This document shows, piece by piece, positions 1 to 6,559 of a DNA stretch of 7,604 nucleotides. Source of the stretch: Chloroflexota bacterium (GTDB lineage: Bacteria; Chloroflexota; Dehalococcoidia; Plut-88900); the NCBI GenBank assembly GCA_022572865.1, contig JACZVB010000056.1, forward strand, positions 1-7,604. The letters are read 5' to 3'. The position numbers were made by a program, and so were the translations under genes. Numbering within the stretch: position 1 is the stretch's first letter; every line of letters begins with the position of its first letter. Under the pieces are notes generated by a model. It had not been told where the DNA came from, ran no database searches, and saw nothing but the letters and a program-made list of their open reading frames with translations.

Positions 1-228
1 GCCAGCGAGGATGATGTCCGGGATCGTATTTTCGGTGCGCGGGCCCTCACAACCCCCTACAACCTTTCCGGCCTTCCCGCCGTATCCGTACCCTGCGGTT
101 TTACCAGATCAGGCCTTCCCATAGGGATGCAGATAGGGGGACGGGCCTTTGACGAGGCGACGGTTCTCCAGGTAGCCAGCGCCTATGAACGGGCCACCGA
201 CTGGCACACCCGCCACCCAGAGATTTAG
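1..228 (+). CDS. Amidase-signature family protein, C-terminal fragment
   Basis: Frame 1 is open from the window edge to a TAG stop at 226-228, giving 75 residues; the start lies outside the window. The stretch [17 protein letters not shown] followed by [19 protein letters not shown] is the typical C-terminal end of amidase-signature enzymes (the GatA/amidase superfamily), which hydrolyse amide bonds using a Ser-cisSer-Lys triad. The triad and the glycine-serine-rich signature lie upstream and cannot be inspected, so substrate and activity are unknown. It could be a stand-alone catabolic amidase or a GatA-like subunit. A stand-alone enzyme is favoured by the catabolic surroundings, but this is inference. 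The protein ends normally ([11 protein letters not shown]) with no sign of truncation at its 3' end. It converges on the amidohydrolase gene across a 159-bp gap that carries hairpin repeats. Confidence 0.85.
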   Translation, partial: ASEDDVRDRIFGARALTTPYNLSGLPAVSVPCGFTRSGLPIGMQIGGRAFDEATVLQVASAYERATDWHTRHPEI

Positions 229-295
229 TCCTTCTGACAAAACTCATTGATAAGGGGAAGTCCAGAGTCCTAACCCGTCGGGATTCTGAAGGGGG

Positions 296-320
296 TCTGT
301 CCCGACTTGTCGGGACCAGA
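296..320. repeat. Inverted repeat around GTCCCGA-CTTG-TCGGGAC
   Basis: The arms GTCCCGA (299-305) and TCGGGAC (310-316) pair perfectly over a 4-nt CTTG loop. The stem extends outward as TCTG opposite CCAGA with one bulged base. A related, degenerate element occurs at 5034-5056, where TGTCCCGA and ACTTGTCG both recur. It probably belongs to a genome-dispersed palindromic family (inference). Confidence 0.65.
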
Positions 321-330
321 AGCATTCCCT

Positions 331-361
331 TCCCCCTCTCCCTTCCTAAGGGAGAGGGGGA
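331..361. repeat. 14-bp perfect hairpin repeat in convergent gap
   Basis: The left arm (331-344, starting TCCCCCTCTCC) and right arm (348-361) are perfect reverse complements of 14 bp separated by a 3-nt CCT loop. The hairpin sits 26 bp downstream of the amidohydrolase stop and about 100 bp after the amidase stop, so it could act on both transcripts. No U-tract follows on either strand, so a canonical intrinsic terminator is not supported. Pyrimidine/purine-asymmetric hairpins of this sort are common dispersed intergenic repeats in bacteria. Confidence 0.75.
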
Positions 362-387
362 GACAGGGGGTGAGGGTGTCCCTTGGT

Positions 388-1524
388 CTAGCCGCCGTTG
401 CCGAACCCGTACAGCTGGGCCACGGTGTCCCGTATGATCTTCAGCCTTTTGGTCTCGTCCTTGAGGCCCTTGAGATTGCTGGCTATCGTCTCCTGGGAGT
501 CGGGCCAGACGCCATCGGGGTGGGGGTAGTCGGACCCCCACATCACGTTGTCCACGCCGATCAGGTCGATCATATCCCCGGCGAACGCCTCCTTCTGGAA
601 GGTGGAGTAGCCCTGCCTGCGCCAGTAGTCGCTGGGCTTGATGGAGAGATTCTCGTCGCCCTCGTCCTCGTGGTCCATCCGGTCCAGCACATACGGGATC
701 CAGGTCACGCCCGACTCTCCGAGAATGAATTTGAAGTTCGGGAATCGCTCGCAGGCGCCCGATAGAACGACGCTGGACAGGACCTCGGCCCCGGACAGCT
801 GGAAGACGACCATGTTGATGACCCGGTGGGTCAGCATGTATTTCTCCCTGTCCTGCGGCCTGGGGCTCCGAGGGCTCAGGCCTGTGGTGTGGAAGGATAT
901 GGACATGTTACAGTCGTCCAGGGCCTGCCACATAACGTCCCAGTCCGAGTAGTAGATTGGTGTGACGGCCGTCGCTGTCCCGAACTCGCAACCTCTCAGA
1001 CCCAGCTTGGCGGTCCTGCGGATCTCTGCAGCCGCGGCTTCCGGGTCGTGATTGGGGAGACAGGCGAGGCCGACCAATCTCTCAGGGTTCTGTTTGGTAA
1101 AGTCGATTATCCAGTCGTTATATATACGGTATACCGCCGCCACCAGCTCCTGGTCTTGGACCTTGCCCGCCACCGCGAACATGCCGTAGATCACCTCGGC
1201 ATCCACGCCGTCCAGGTCCTGGTCCCTCAGGCGGAGCTCGATGTTGGTTGGGTGGTAGTCGCCCCTGGCGGAGTCCTCCAGAAAACCCGACTCCGCCATC
1301 CTCGCAACCCGGGTCTTCATCCCCGGGTTGTAGGTTTCCACCTTGCTGAAGTGGCCCACGTCTTCCAGGTAGATTCCATCGGCCCACCACTGGTTAGTGC
1401 CGTCCCTCTCTTCGACATGGGGCATCCTGCCCTCGAACCGGCCCGGGGCCTGGGAAGTGAAGAGGTCCCGGGGAAGATACCCCAGGTCCACGTGTGAGTC
1501 CGCCGATATTACTTTGTAGGCCAT
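388..1524 (-). CDS. Amidohydrolase-2 (ACMSD-like) family metal-dependent hydrolase
   Basis: This 378-residue protein has the TIM-barrel landmarks of the amidohydrolase-related (Amidohydro_2) family, which includes aminocarboxymuconate-semialdehyde decarboxylase and related hydrolases and decarboxylases. Seen: the N-terminal strand SADSHV (D9, H11), a mid-barrel histidine in SISFHTTG (H212), the ESGVTWIP segment (E270) and the C-terminal WGSDYPHPDGVWP (D332), a strong family signature. The usual second N-terminal histidine (DxHxH) is not present: H11 is followed by V12-D13-L14, so D13 may be a substitute ligand. Length is normal, and no signal peptide is seen, so it is probably cytoplasmic. 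The ATG start is well supported by TAAGGAGG at 1539-1532, 7 nt upstream. It is the last gene of a minus-strand block and lies 133 bp behind radC, with its own plausible promoter. Family assignment is firm. Substrate is unknown, and both decarboxylase and hydrolase chemistry are possible. Confidence 0.93.
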   Translation of the reverse strand: MAYKVISADSHVDLGYLPRDLFTSQAPGRFEGRMPHVEERDGTNQWWADGIYLEDVGHFSKVETYNPGMKTRVARMAESGFLEDSARGDYHPTNIELRLRDQDLDGVDAEVIYGMFAVAGKVQDQELVAAVYRIYNDWIIDFTKQNPERLVGLACLPNHDPEAAAAEIRRTAKLGLRGCEFGTATAVTPIYYSDWDVMWQALDDCNMSISFHTTGLSPRSPRPQDREKYMLTHRVINMVVFQLSGAEVLSSVVLSGACERFPNFKFILGESGVTWIPYVLDRMDHEDEGDENLSIKPSDYWRRQGYSTFQKEAFAGDMIDLIGVDNVMWGSDYPHPDGVWPDSQETIASNLKGLKDETKRLKIIRDTVAQLYGFGNGG

Positions 1525-1531
1525 CTTTCTG

Positions 1532-1539
1532 CCTCCTTA
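1532..1539 (-). promoter_or_regulatory. Ribosome-binding site of the amidohydrolase gene
   Basis: On the minus strand, TAAGGAGG lies 7 nt before the ATG at 1524-1522. It is a near-ideal Shine-Dalgarno sequence and fixes the start of the amidohydrolase. Confidence 0.85.
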
Positions 1540-1551
1540 AGTCGCCCTTTT

Positions 1552-1623
1552 CAGCCGGTTGGAGCCGAATGAAGAATATCACCTGGCCTATGTAAGTCAA
1601 GGAGTGTGGAAAACCAGCCGGTT
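1552..1623. repeat. 9-bp direct repeat CAGCCGGTT bracketing the promoter
   Basis: CAGCCGGTT occurs exactly at 1552-1560 and 1615-1623, 63 bp apart centre to centre, which is about six helical turns. One copy lies upstream of the predicted -35 and the other just downstream of the predicted start of transcription. This is an arrangement a looping repressor could use. No regulator gene is seen in the window, so a role is speculative. Confidence 0.35.
1573..1600 (-). promoter_or_regulatory. Candidate sigma70-type promoter for the amidohydrolase
   Basis: On the minus strand a -35-like TTGACT (1600-1595, 5 of 6 to consensus) is followed after 16 bp by TATTCT (1578-1573, 4 of 6). Transcription would begin near 1566, leaving a leader of about 40 nt before the ATG. 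This is a pattern match only. The same block could be transcribed from upstream. Confidence 0.4.
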
Positions 1624-1657
1624 ACAAACCATCAGTTATGCAGGTGCCTCAACCGCC

Positions 1658-2404
1658 TTATCCAAACCCCAGGCCCTGCTCCTTCATGCTGACGAATCCG
1701 TTGTCACCCGAGTGGCCGATGACGATGTGGTCCAGCACCTCGATGTCCAGCATCTGCCCTGCCTCGACTATCCGGGACGTTACCTCTATGTCCTGGGCGC
1801 TGGGCGCCGGGTTCCCCGATGGGTGGTTGTGGACAACCACTATGGCGGGGCAGTTTTCCCTTATCGCGTCCCGGAACACCTCCGAGACCCGTATCATGGC
1901 GGTGTTTACGCTGCCCTTGTAGATCTCCGGGATGGCTATGACCTGGTTCTTGGTGTTGAGGAGAACCACTCTCAGGTGCTCCTGCTCCAGGAGTCCCATC
2001 TCGCTGCGCAGAAGGTTGAAGATATCCCCAGGTGAGGCCACGTGTGGGCGCTCCTCGGGTTGTAGGGTCGAAAGGCGGCGCCCCAGCTCGAGGCCGGCCT
2101 TCAGCTCGGCTGCCTTGGCCTCTCCCAACCCCTTCTCGGTGCACAGCTCTCTAAAGGAGGCCCTGGCGATACCAGCCAGCCCACCGAACCGGCTCAGCAC
2201 GCGCGATGCCATGCTCAAGACGTTCTCGGACCGGCTGCCCGTCCGCATGAGTATCGCCATCAGTTCAGCGTTGCTCAGGGATGAGGCCCCATAGTCCCGC
2301 AGCCGCTCCCGGGGCCTCTCCCCCGAGGGCATATCGTGGATGGTGAGGTGATACCGGACCCCTTGGGAGCTGTCCAGGGTCCCGGGCGAGTCATCGCTTG
2401 TCAT
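1658..2404 (-). CDS. radC: RadC family JAB1/MPN-type protein
   Basis: This 248-residue protein is a full-length RadC (UPF0758). The N-terminal part has the family opening [13 protein letters not shown] and [13 protein letters not shown] (about residues 23-56), followed by a helix-hairpin-helix region (about 80-110, around [13 protein letters not shown]). The C-terminal MPN/JAMM domain (about 122-248) carries the complete metal motif [15 protein letters not shown]192, H194, S202 and D205 fit H-x-H-x7-S-x2-D, with E142 a plausible upstream acid. The true role of RadC proteins is unresolved; the old repair assignment in E. coli did not hold up, and metal-dependent hydrolase activity is inferred from the motif. 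The start is uncertain. ATG at 2404 is used; ATG at 2419 would add five residues and has GGAAGGG only 1 nt upstream, while neither site has an ideally spaced Shine-Dalgarno. The frame stays open further upstream, but that part overlaps the flavoprotein gene and is not RadC-like. The gene follows the flavoprotein stop by 20-35 bp, which suggests co-transcription. Confidence 0.93.
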   Translation of the reverse strand: MTSDDSPGTLDSSQGVRYHLTIHDMPSGERPRERLRDYGASSLSNAELMAILMRTGSRSENVLSMASRVLSRFGGLAGIARASFRELCTEKGLGEAKAAELKAGLELGRRLSTLQPEERPHVASPGDIFNLLRSEMGLLEQEHLRVVLLNTKNQVIAIPEIYKGSVNTAMIRVSEVFRDAIRENCPAIVVVHNHPSGNPAPSAQDIEVTSRIVEAGQMLDIEVLDHIVIGHSGDNGFVSMKEQGLGFG

Positions 2405-2439
2405 AGCTGCCGGCCGCATGCCCTTCCATTGTGGATAGC

Positions 2440-4887
2440 CTAACTCTTCAGCTTGACCATCTCGGGGTCGACCAGGGGCTCTTTTGCCACCGTCGCCTTG
2501 TATCGGCGGCCGAAGTACTCGACCTCGACTTTCGTCCCCTCGTCCGCGTATTCCTTGGGCAGGTACCCGTACACGATGCCCCGGCCGATGGTGTAGCCGT
2601 AGCTGGCGCTGGTGGCGTAACCCAGGACCCGGTCCCCATCGAGGATAGGTTCCTGGCCCATGACCACGGCAGTGGGGTCGTCCAGGGTCATGCAGCACAG
2701 CTTGCGGCTCGACCCATTTGATTTGATCCGGACCAGGGCATCTCGCCCCAGGAAATCACCTTTTTTCAGCCGCACCGCAAACCCGATACCCGCCTCATAC
2801 GGGTTGAACTCAGTATTTATCTCGGCTCCCCACAGCCTGTACCCCTTCTCCAGCCGCAGCGAGTCGAATGCGCCGCCCCCCGCCGCTATTACCCCCAGGG
2901 GCTGGCCGGCCTCCCAAAGGGTGTCCCACATTCCCAGGCCGTACTCCGTGGGGCAGTAGATCTCCCAACCAAGCTCCCCCACATAGGATATACGAAGGGC
3001 GAGGCTGGGGATATCGCCGATTAGGAGACGCTGGGCGGTCACGTAGGGGAACGCCTCGTTGGACACGTCGTGCTCCGTGACCGACTGGAGCAGCTCCCGG
3101 GACCTGGGGCCCCACAGGCCGATGCAGCACATGCTGGAGGAGATGTCGGTGATGGTCACGGAGCCGTCCTCGGGCATGTGGCTCCGGATCCATGTGAGGT
3201 CGTGTATAGCAAATCCCCCGCCGGTGAGAATCAGAAACTTATCCGTCTCCAGGCGTGTTATGGTCAGGTCACACTTGATCCCGCCCTTTTCGTTTACCAT
3301 CGAGGTGTAGATGATCCTGCCCACAGGCCGGTCCATCTGGTTGCTGGTGATCCATTGAAGGGACTCCAGCGCCTTCGGCCCCGACACCTCGAACTTGGCG
3401 AAGGAGGTCTGGTCGAACATAGCGACCCCTTCGCGCACTGTCCTGTGCTCCGCACCCACGATGGGCGACCAGCAGCGGGCCTCCCATCCCGAGCGGGGCG
3501 GCACCTCGATGCTGTCCAGCAGCCTCTCGTTGGACGAGTACCACTGGGGGCGCTCCCACCCGGCGGATTCGAAGAAAACGGCCCCCAACTCCTTCTCCCG
3601 GAGGTAGAAAGGGCTGGTCCGGATGTTGCGGGCCTGCTCTGTCGGCTCCAGGGGGTGGACGATGTCGTACACCTCCCGGTACTGTTGTGCCGACCGTTCC
3701 CTGACATAGGAGGTGCTCGATGTGAACGGGTGAAAGCGGGTTATATCCGCTTCGTGGACGTCTATGCTTGTGCTGCCCTCGACCATCCACTCCGCCAGCA
3801 CCTTGCCCACACCACCTGCGTGGGCCACCCATACCGCCTCCGCGGTCCAGAACCCTTTGACCTGAGGGGACTCCCCGAGGATGGGCATGCCGTCGGGGGT
3901 GAAGGAGAACATGCCGTTGATCGACTCGAATAGCTGAGCGTCGGCCAGGCAGGGCAGCAGCTCTTCTACGGAGATCAGGGATTCAGCGAATACCTCAAGC
4001 TTGAAGGGCATGATGGCCGGGGTTACCCGGGCTTGATCGTAAGGTAGTATGTCGTCGGCGTTTACCAGAAGGGGCTCGTGGCGGTAGGATCCGACCTCGT
4101 AGTAGTCGAAGTACTCCCGGGCGTACATGGATTTGTCCTGGTGTCTGATGGCCGGAGTGGTGATCTCCTGGGTGTGGCCTGCCAGCTCGGGCAGGGGGCC
4201 GAACTTCACCAGGGGGTGCTGCATCGGGAACAGTGGTATAGAGACTCCGACCATCCGCCCGATGCGCGGCCCCCAGATGCCGGCCGCGGCCACCACGTTC
4301 TCGGTCTTGATCCGCCCCTGGGCCGTGACCACCGCCTCGATTCGTCCGTTCTTCACCTCGATTTCGATGACTTCCGTCTCGCCGTAGAATTTCGCCCCCA
4401 GGGCTGTGGCCTCCTTTGCCAGCGCCTCATCTGTCAGCACGCCCTTGGTCAGCCCGTCGGTGGGGTTGTACATCGCCCCCAGGATCTTATCGGTCAGGAG
4501 GGGGACCATCTCCCTCGCCTCCTTGGTGGTGATGAGTTCCGCATGCAGGCCCCAGGACTTGGCGAACCCGACCTTCCGCTTCAGCTCCTCCAGCCGCTCC
4601 GGGGTCCAGGCCACCTCTATGCCGCCCACCTGGAAGAAACAGGGAGGCCCCTCCACCTTTAGGGAAGCGAACAGCTCGATAGTGTACTTGGCCAGTTGGG
4701 AGTAGAGCTTGGACGAGTTGACCTGGAAAAGGAAGGCCGGGGCGTGGGAGGTGGAGCCCCCCGTATCGAAGAGCGGCCCCTGGTCCAGGATGACGATGTC
4801 CCTCCAGCCCATCTTGGTTAGATGATAGGCGACGCTGCACCCGGCGATGCCCGCGCCGATGATTACGACTCTAGCCTGGTCCTGCAT
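2440..4887 (-). CDS. FAD oxidoreductase-GcvT fusion, dimethylglycine/sarcosine oxidase-like
   Basis: This 815-residue flavoprotein has the architecture of dimethylglycine/sarcosine dehydrogenases and oxidases, which demethylate N-methyl glycines and hand the one-carbon unit to tetrahydrofolate. Domains in order: a DAO-type FAD domain (about 6-370) with the Rossmann motif GAGIAG (11-16); a short FAO_M-like linker domain (about 373-428); a GcvT/aminomethyltransferase domain (about 430-715) with [10 protein letters not shown] (D540) and [10 protein letters not shown]; and a GcvT C-terminal barrel (about 725-805). GSTSHAPA at 44-51 places H48 where family members attach FAD covalently. H224 (in PMQHP) and tyrosines 254-263 lie where active-site His and Tyr are reported for Arthrobacter dimethylglycine oxidase; that mapping is from memory, not an alignment. 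Length matches bacterial homologues (about 810-830). The start is supported by AAGGAG (4897-4892), 4 nt before the ATG. It heads the minus-strand block. Sarcosine, dimethylglycine or another N-methyl amine could be the substrate, and dehydrogenase versus oxidase cannot be told. Confidence 0.94.
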   Translation of the reverse strand: MQDQARVVIIGAGIAGCSVAYHLTKMGWRDIVILDQGPLFDTGGSTSHAPAFLFQVNSSKLYSQLAKYTIELFASLKVEGPPCFFQVGGIEVAWTPERLEELKRKVGFAKSWGLHAELITTKEAREMVPLLTDKILGAMYNPTDGLTKGVLTDEALAKEATALGAKFYGETEVIEIEVKNGRIEAVVTAQGRIKTENVVAAAGIWGPRIGRMVGVSIPLFPMQHPLVKFGPLPELAGHTQEITTPAIRHQDKSMYAREYFDYYEVGSYRHEPLLVNADDILPYDQARVTPAIMPFKLEVFAESLISVEELLPCLADAQLFESINGMFSFTPDGMPILGESPQVKGFWTAEAVWVAHAGGVGKVLAEWMVEGSTSIDVHEADITRFHPFTSSTSYVRERSAQQYREVYDIVHPLEPTEQARNIRTSPFYLREKELGAVFFESAGWERPQWYSSNERLLDSIEVPPRSGWEARCWSPIVGAEHRTVREGVAMFDQTSFAKFEVSGPKALESLQWITSNQMDRPVGRIIYTSMVNEKGGIKCDLTITRLETDKFLILTGGGFAIHDLTWIRSHMPEDGSVTITDISSSMCCIGLWGPRSRELLQSVTEHDVSNEAFPYVTAQRLLIGDIPSLALRISYVGELGWEIYCPTEYGLGMWDTLWEAGQPLGVIAAGGGAFDSLRLEKGYRLWGAEINTEFNPYEAGIGFAVRLKKGDFLGRDALVRIKSNGSSRKLCCMTLDDPTAVVMGQEPILDGDRVLGYATSASYGYTIGRGIVYGYLPKEYADEGTKVEVEYFGRRYKATVAKEPLVDPEMVKLKS

Positions 4888-4891
4888 AGAA

Positions 4892-4897
4892 CTCCTT
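4892..4897 (-). promoter_or_regulatory. Ribosome-binding site of the flavoprotein gene
   Basis: On the minus strand AAGGAG, within AAAGGAAGGAG, ends 4 nt before the ATG at 4887-4885. The spacing is slightly short, but the match is good and the Rossmann motif begins 10 residues later, as expected for the true N-terminus. Confidence 0.7.
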
Positions 4898-4929
4898 CCT
4901 TTTACATTGATGAGGAGAGCAACGACGCA

Positions 4930-4958
4930 ATTCTAGCAGGGAGTCACCGCCTAGTCGA
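4930..4958 (-). promoter_or_regulatory. Candidate sigma70-type promoter for the flavoprotein-radC genes
   Basis: On the minus strand TCGACT (4958-4953, 4 of 6 to the -35 consensus) and TAGAAT (4935-4930, 5 of 6 to the -10) are separated by exactly 17 bp. The predicted start near 4923 gives a leader of about 36 nt before the ATG. This is the best-placed promoter match in the divergent region, but it is untested. Confidence 0.42.
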
Positions 4959-5025
4959 CCGGTCCCATCCTGCCTCGAGTGCCGACTCTCCCCGCTGCCG
5001 TCCAATCCGTGGTCGCGCAATCAGA

Positions 5026-5100
5026 TTCGAGCTTGTCCCGATACTCGGACTTGTCGAAGGGCCTGTCCTGAGTTTATCGAAGGGAAGGGGGACAGGGGGA
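5026..5100. repeat. Dispersed intergenic repeat with 23-bp internal periodicity
   Basis: TTGTCGAAGGG (5051-5061) and TTATCGAAGGG (5074-5084) form a direct repeat with a 23-bp period, separated by CCTGTCCTGAG. This resembles a repeat widely scattered in bacterial intergenic DNA, whose spurious translation reads LSLSKG. A bulged stem GTCCCGA-TAC-TCGGAC lies at 5035-5050, and TTCGA (5026-5030) can pair with TCGAA (5054-5058). The strings TGTCCCGA, ACTTGTCG and GACAGGGGG are all shared with the repeat region at 296-370, so the two loci carry related elements. Confidence 0.6.
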
Positions 5101-5122
5101 TGGGCGAAACCGTAGAGCGAGG

Positions 5123-5151
5123 TTGCAATCTAGGACAGTAGGGTGTACAAA
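5123..5151 (+). promoter_or_regulatory. Candidate promoter for the first MFS gene
   Basis: TTGCAA (5123-5128) and TACAAA (5146-5151) each match 4 of 6 consensus bases with a 17-bp spacer. A start near 5158 would fall just before AGGAG at 5160-5164. That fits translation from GTG 5176 rather than from GTG 5143, which would overlap the promoter itself. The matches are weak, so this is tentative. Confidence 0.3.
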
Positions 5152-5175
5152 GCTAATTCAGGAGATGCTAGAGGC

Positions 5176-6429
5176 GTGACCACATATCAGGAAGACCGGG
5201 TTCCCCTATACAGATGGGTAGTAATCGGGTCCCTCACGTCTTCCGTGGGCGTCGCCCTGACGGTGATGTTCGTAATCGGACTGCTCCTGCCCGACATCTC
5301 CGAGGAGTTGGGCCTGTCTCCGTCGCAGCAGGGCTGGCTCGGGTCCTCTGTCATCTTTGGAAACCTGGTCTTCGCCATCCCTGCCAACCTCTGGCTCTCC
5401 AGGTACAGACCCTGGAGGGTAGCCAGCATCGCTTTTCTGGGCGTCGCATTCTTTACCCTGCTTCAGGCGTGGTCACCCATCTTTGCGATCCTGATTCTGG
5501 GACGAATCGGGCTGGGCATCAGCTTCATCGCCAGCCAGGCGCCCAGGGCCATGATAATCATGCAATGGACTCCTCCCAGGCGCATGCCTTTCACCCAGGG
5601 TGTCGTCTTCGGGAGCATCGACATCATTATGGGTATCGCCTTCTTCGTCACTCCACTTCTCGTCCTGTGGTTGGGCAGCTGGCGGGACGCCCTCTATGTG
5701 ATGAGCGGAGTGGCCTTCCTCACCGCCGGGCTCTGGTTGGTCTTCGGTAAAGAGCGGGACACCGGGGAGTATCGGGAGAGGATGCAGGCCCAGCTCCAGT
5801 CCCCGCTCTTGACCATCTTTAAGTACAAGCAGCTATGGATTATGGGACTGGGCATGGCGACCTCTATGATGGCCCAGACCGCATTTCAGACCTTCTGGCC
5901 CACCTTCGCCCAGGGTAGCCTTGGCGCCTCCGCTACCGCAACGGGGGTGGCCCTGGGTCTGATGCAGGTAGTCGCCGGCCCCACGGACTTTATGGCAAAT
6001 GCCCTTCCGGCCCTGGCCCGAAGGCAGCCGGCGGTCCTGGCAGCATGTGGCATCGCCACCGCATTAGCATATTTCGGTCTGCTGTATGTAGACTCCATCC
6101 CACTGCTTTACCTGTTATCTATTCTCAGAGGGCTTTTCTTCGCCTTCTTCCCGGTGCTCATGCTGATGGTGTACCAGTTGCCGGATATAAAGCCCCGAGA
6201 GGTGACGGTAGGCATCGCCTTCATGCAGACCTCCATCTGGCTCGGCGCGAGTATCGGGCCGTTGCTGGTGGGGTTTCTTCAAGAGGCCACTGGAGACCTG
6301 CGGCTCGGCCTTCTGATCACCGCGTTTGGTCCCCTGGTCCTGGTGGTGGTGGCGGTTATACTTCAGGCCCAGAAGCTCGGCAGTGCCCGGAGACTGGCGA
6401 TGTCCATGGACACGGGCGCCGAAGCCTGA
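5176..6429 (+). CDS. MFS transporter, tandem paralog 1
   Basis: This 417-residue hydrophobic protein has the roughly 12-helix pattern of the major facilitator superfamily: six N-terminal helices (about 13-190), a charged central loop (about 191-215, GKERDTGEYRERMQ) and six C-terminal helices (about 218-397). It sits in the inner membrane and probably moves a small organic solute by proton coupling; substrate and direction are unknown. The motif-A loop between helices 2 and 3 is diverged: NLWLSRYRPWR (71-81) replaces the Gly- and Asp-containing consensus. LPDIKPREV (335-343) occupies the corresponding loop in the second half. The GTG start at 5176 is chosen because MTT...YRW aligns with MTP...YRW of the downstream paralog and AGGAG lies at 5160-5164, although its 11-nt spacing is long. 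An in-frame GTG at 5143 would add 11 residues. The gene is divergent from the flavoprotein gene and may share its regulation and substrate (inference). Confidence 0.92.
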   Translation: MTTYQEDRVPLYRWVVIGSLTSSVGVALTVMFVIGLLLPDISEELGLSPSQQGWLGSSVIFGNLVFAIPANLWLSRYRPWRVASIAFLGVAFFTLLQAWSPIFAILILGRIGLGISFIASQAPRAMIIMQWTPPRRMPFTQGVVFGSIDIIMGIAFFVTPLLVLWLGSWRDALYVMSGVAFLTAGLWLVFGKERDTGEYRERMQAQLQSPLLTIFKYKQLWIMGLGMATSMMAQTAFQTFWPTFAQGSLGASATATGVALGLMQVVAGPTDFMANALPALARRQPAVLAACGIATALAYFGLLYVDSIPLLYLLSILRGLFFAFFPVLMLMVYQLPDIKPREVTVGIAFMQTSIWLGASIGPLLVGFLQEATGDLRLGLLITAFGPLVLVVVAVILQAQKLGSARRLAMSMDTGAEA

Positions 6430-6559
6430 TTCGTGCCATATAGAGCCACTCTGTCTCCGGTGGGCGGAGCTGGGATGCCTCCGTTAGTGTCCTGGCCTCT
6501 ACCCTGATATATGATACAGCTATCGGTTAGCCTGTTCCTCACAAAGGAAGGGAGATAAC
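6430..6559. other. Intergenic region between the two MFS genes
   Basis: This 130-bp spacer contains a weak hairpin CTCCG-GTGGG-CGGAG (6455-6469) with no T-run, a possible -10 element TATGAT (6510-6515) without a good -35, and the purine-rich ribosome-binding site of the second gene. The spacing allows either an independent promoter or read-through from the first MFS gene. No small gene is seen. Confidence 0.45.
6546..6554 (+). promoter_or_regulatory. Ribosome-binding site of the second MFS gene
   Basis: GGAAGGGAG ends 5 nt before the GTG at 6560-6562. It supports this non-ATG start, which would be missed if only ATG were considered. Confidence 0.7.

Larger units (their letters stand above)
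229..387. other. Convergent intergenic region with hairpin repeats
   Basis: This gap separates the stop codons of the plus-strand amidase and the minus-strand amidohydrolase. It holds a short palindrome CCCGTCGGG (274-282), a bulged hairpin (296-320) and a 14-bp perfect hairpin (331-361), followed by a G-rich tail containing GACAGGGGG (362-370). No gene-like frame is convincing here. The composition is that of a dispersed intergenic repeat. The hairpins could also reduce read-through between the converging genes, but no T-run follows them on either strand. Confidence 0.6.
1525..1657. other. radC-amidohydrolase intergenic region
   Basis: This 133-bp spacer between two minus-strand genes is long enough to hold regulation. 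It contains the amidohydrolase ribosome-binding site (1539-1532), a plausible sigma70-type promoter (1573-1600, minus strand) and two exact copies of CAGCCGGTT (1552-1560 and 1615-1623) that bracket the promoter. No hairpin with a U-tract is evident behind the radC stop, so read-through from radC remains possible. Confidence 0.5.
4888..5175. other. Divergent intergenic region, flavoprotein / MFS transporter
   Basis: These 288 bp separate two divergently transcribed genes. From left to right they hold the flavoprotein ribosome-binding site, a good minus-strand promoter candidate (4930-4958), a dispersed repeat (5026-5100), and a plus-strand promoter candidate (5123-5151) with the AGGAG of the MFS gene (5160-5164). 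No convincing small gene is seen. The open frame at 4822-5115 crosses repeat sequence and encodes the repeat-derived peptide PVLSLSKG. Confidence 0.55.

Noticed and set aside
331..361. Intrinsic rho-independent terminator
   Set aside because: The stem is excellent, but neither strand has a run of T after it: minus-strand readout continues AAGGGAATGC and plus-strand readout GACAGGGGG. It is recorded as a repeat hairpin instead.
826..1497. Plus-strand open frame of 223 residues opposite the amidohydrolase
   Set aside because: It is fully contained within a well-supported gene on the other strand and has no domain signature or ribosome-binding site that I can see.
2405..2698. N-terminal extension of the radC frame by about 98 residues
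   Set aside because: The frame stays open, but the extension is antisense-frame sequence of the flavoprotein gene on the same strand, does not resemble RadC, and ends where the RadC-like sequence begins.
3070..3933. Long plus-strand open frame of 287 residues opposite the flavoprotein gene
   Set aside because: Its composition (rich in Gly, Pro, Arg, Leu and His) is that of the complement of a GC-rich gene. There is no recognisable domain, and the opposite strand encodes a clear full-length enzyme.
5051..5084. CRISPR-like repeat-spacer pattern
   Set aside because: Only two 11-bp copies with a 12-bp gap are present. Both are parts of one dispersed repeat and there are no cas genes.
4822..5115. 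Possible small protein containing PVLSLSKGRG
   Set aside because: It starts inside the flavoprotein gene on the other strand and ends in the dispersed repeat. The LSLSKG string is the usual spurious translation of that repeat.
5143..5175. GTG 5143 as the start of the first MFS protein
   Set aside because: No ribosome-binding site precedes it, it would overlap the candidate -10, and the extra 11 residues have no counterpart in the paralog, whose N-terminus matches a start at 5176.
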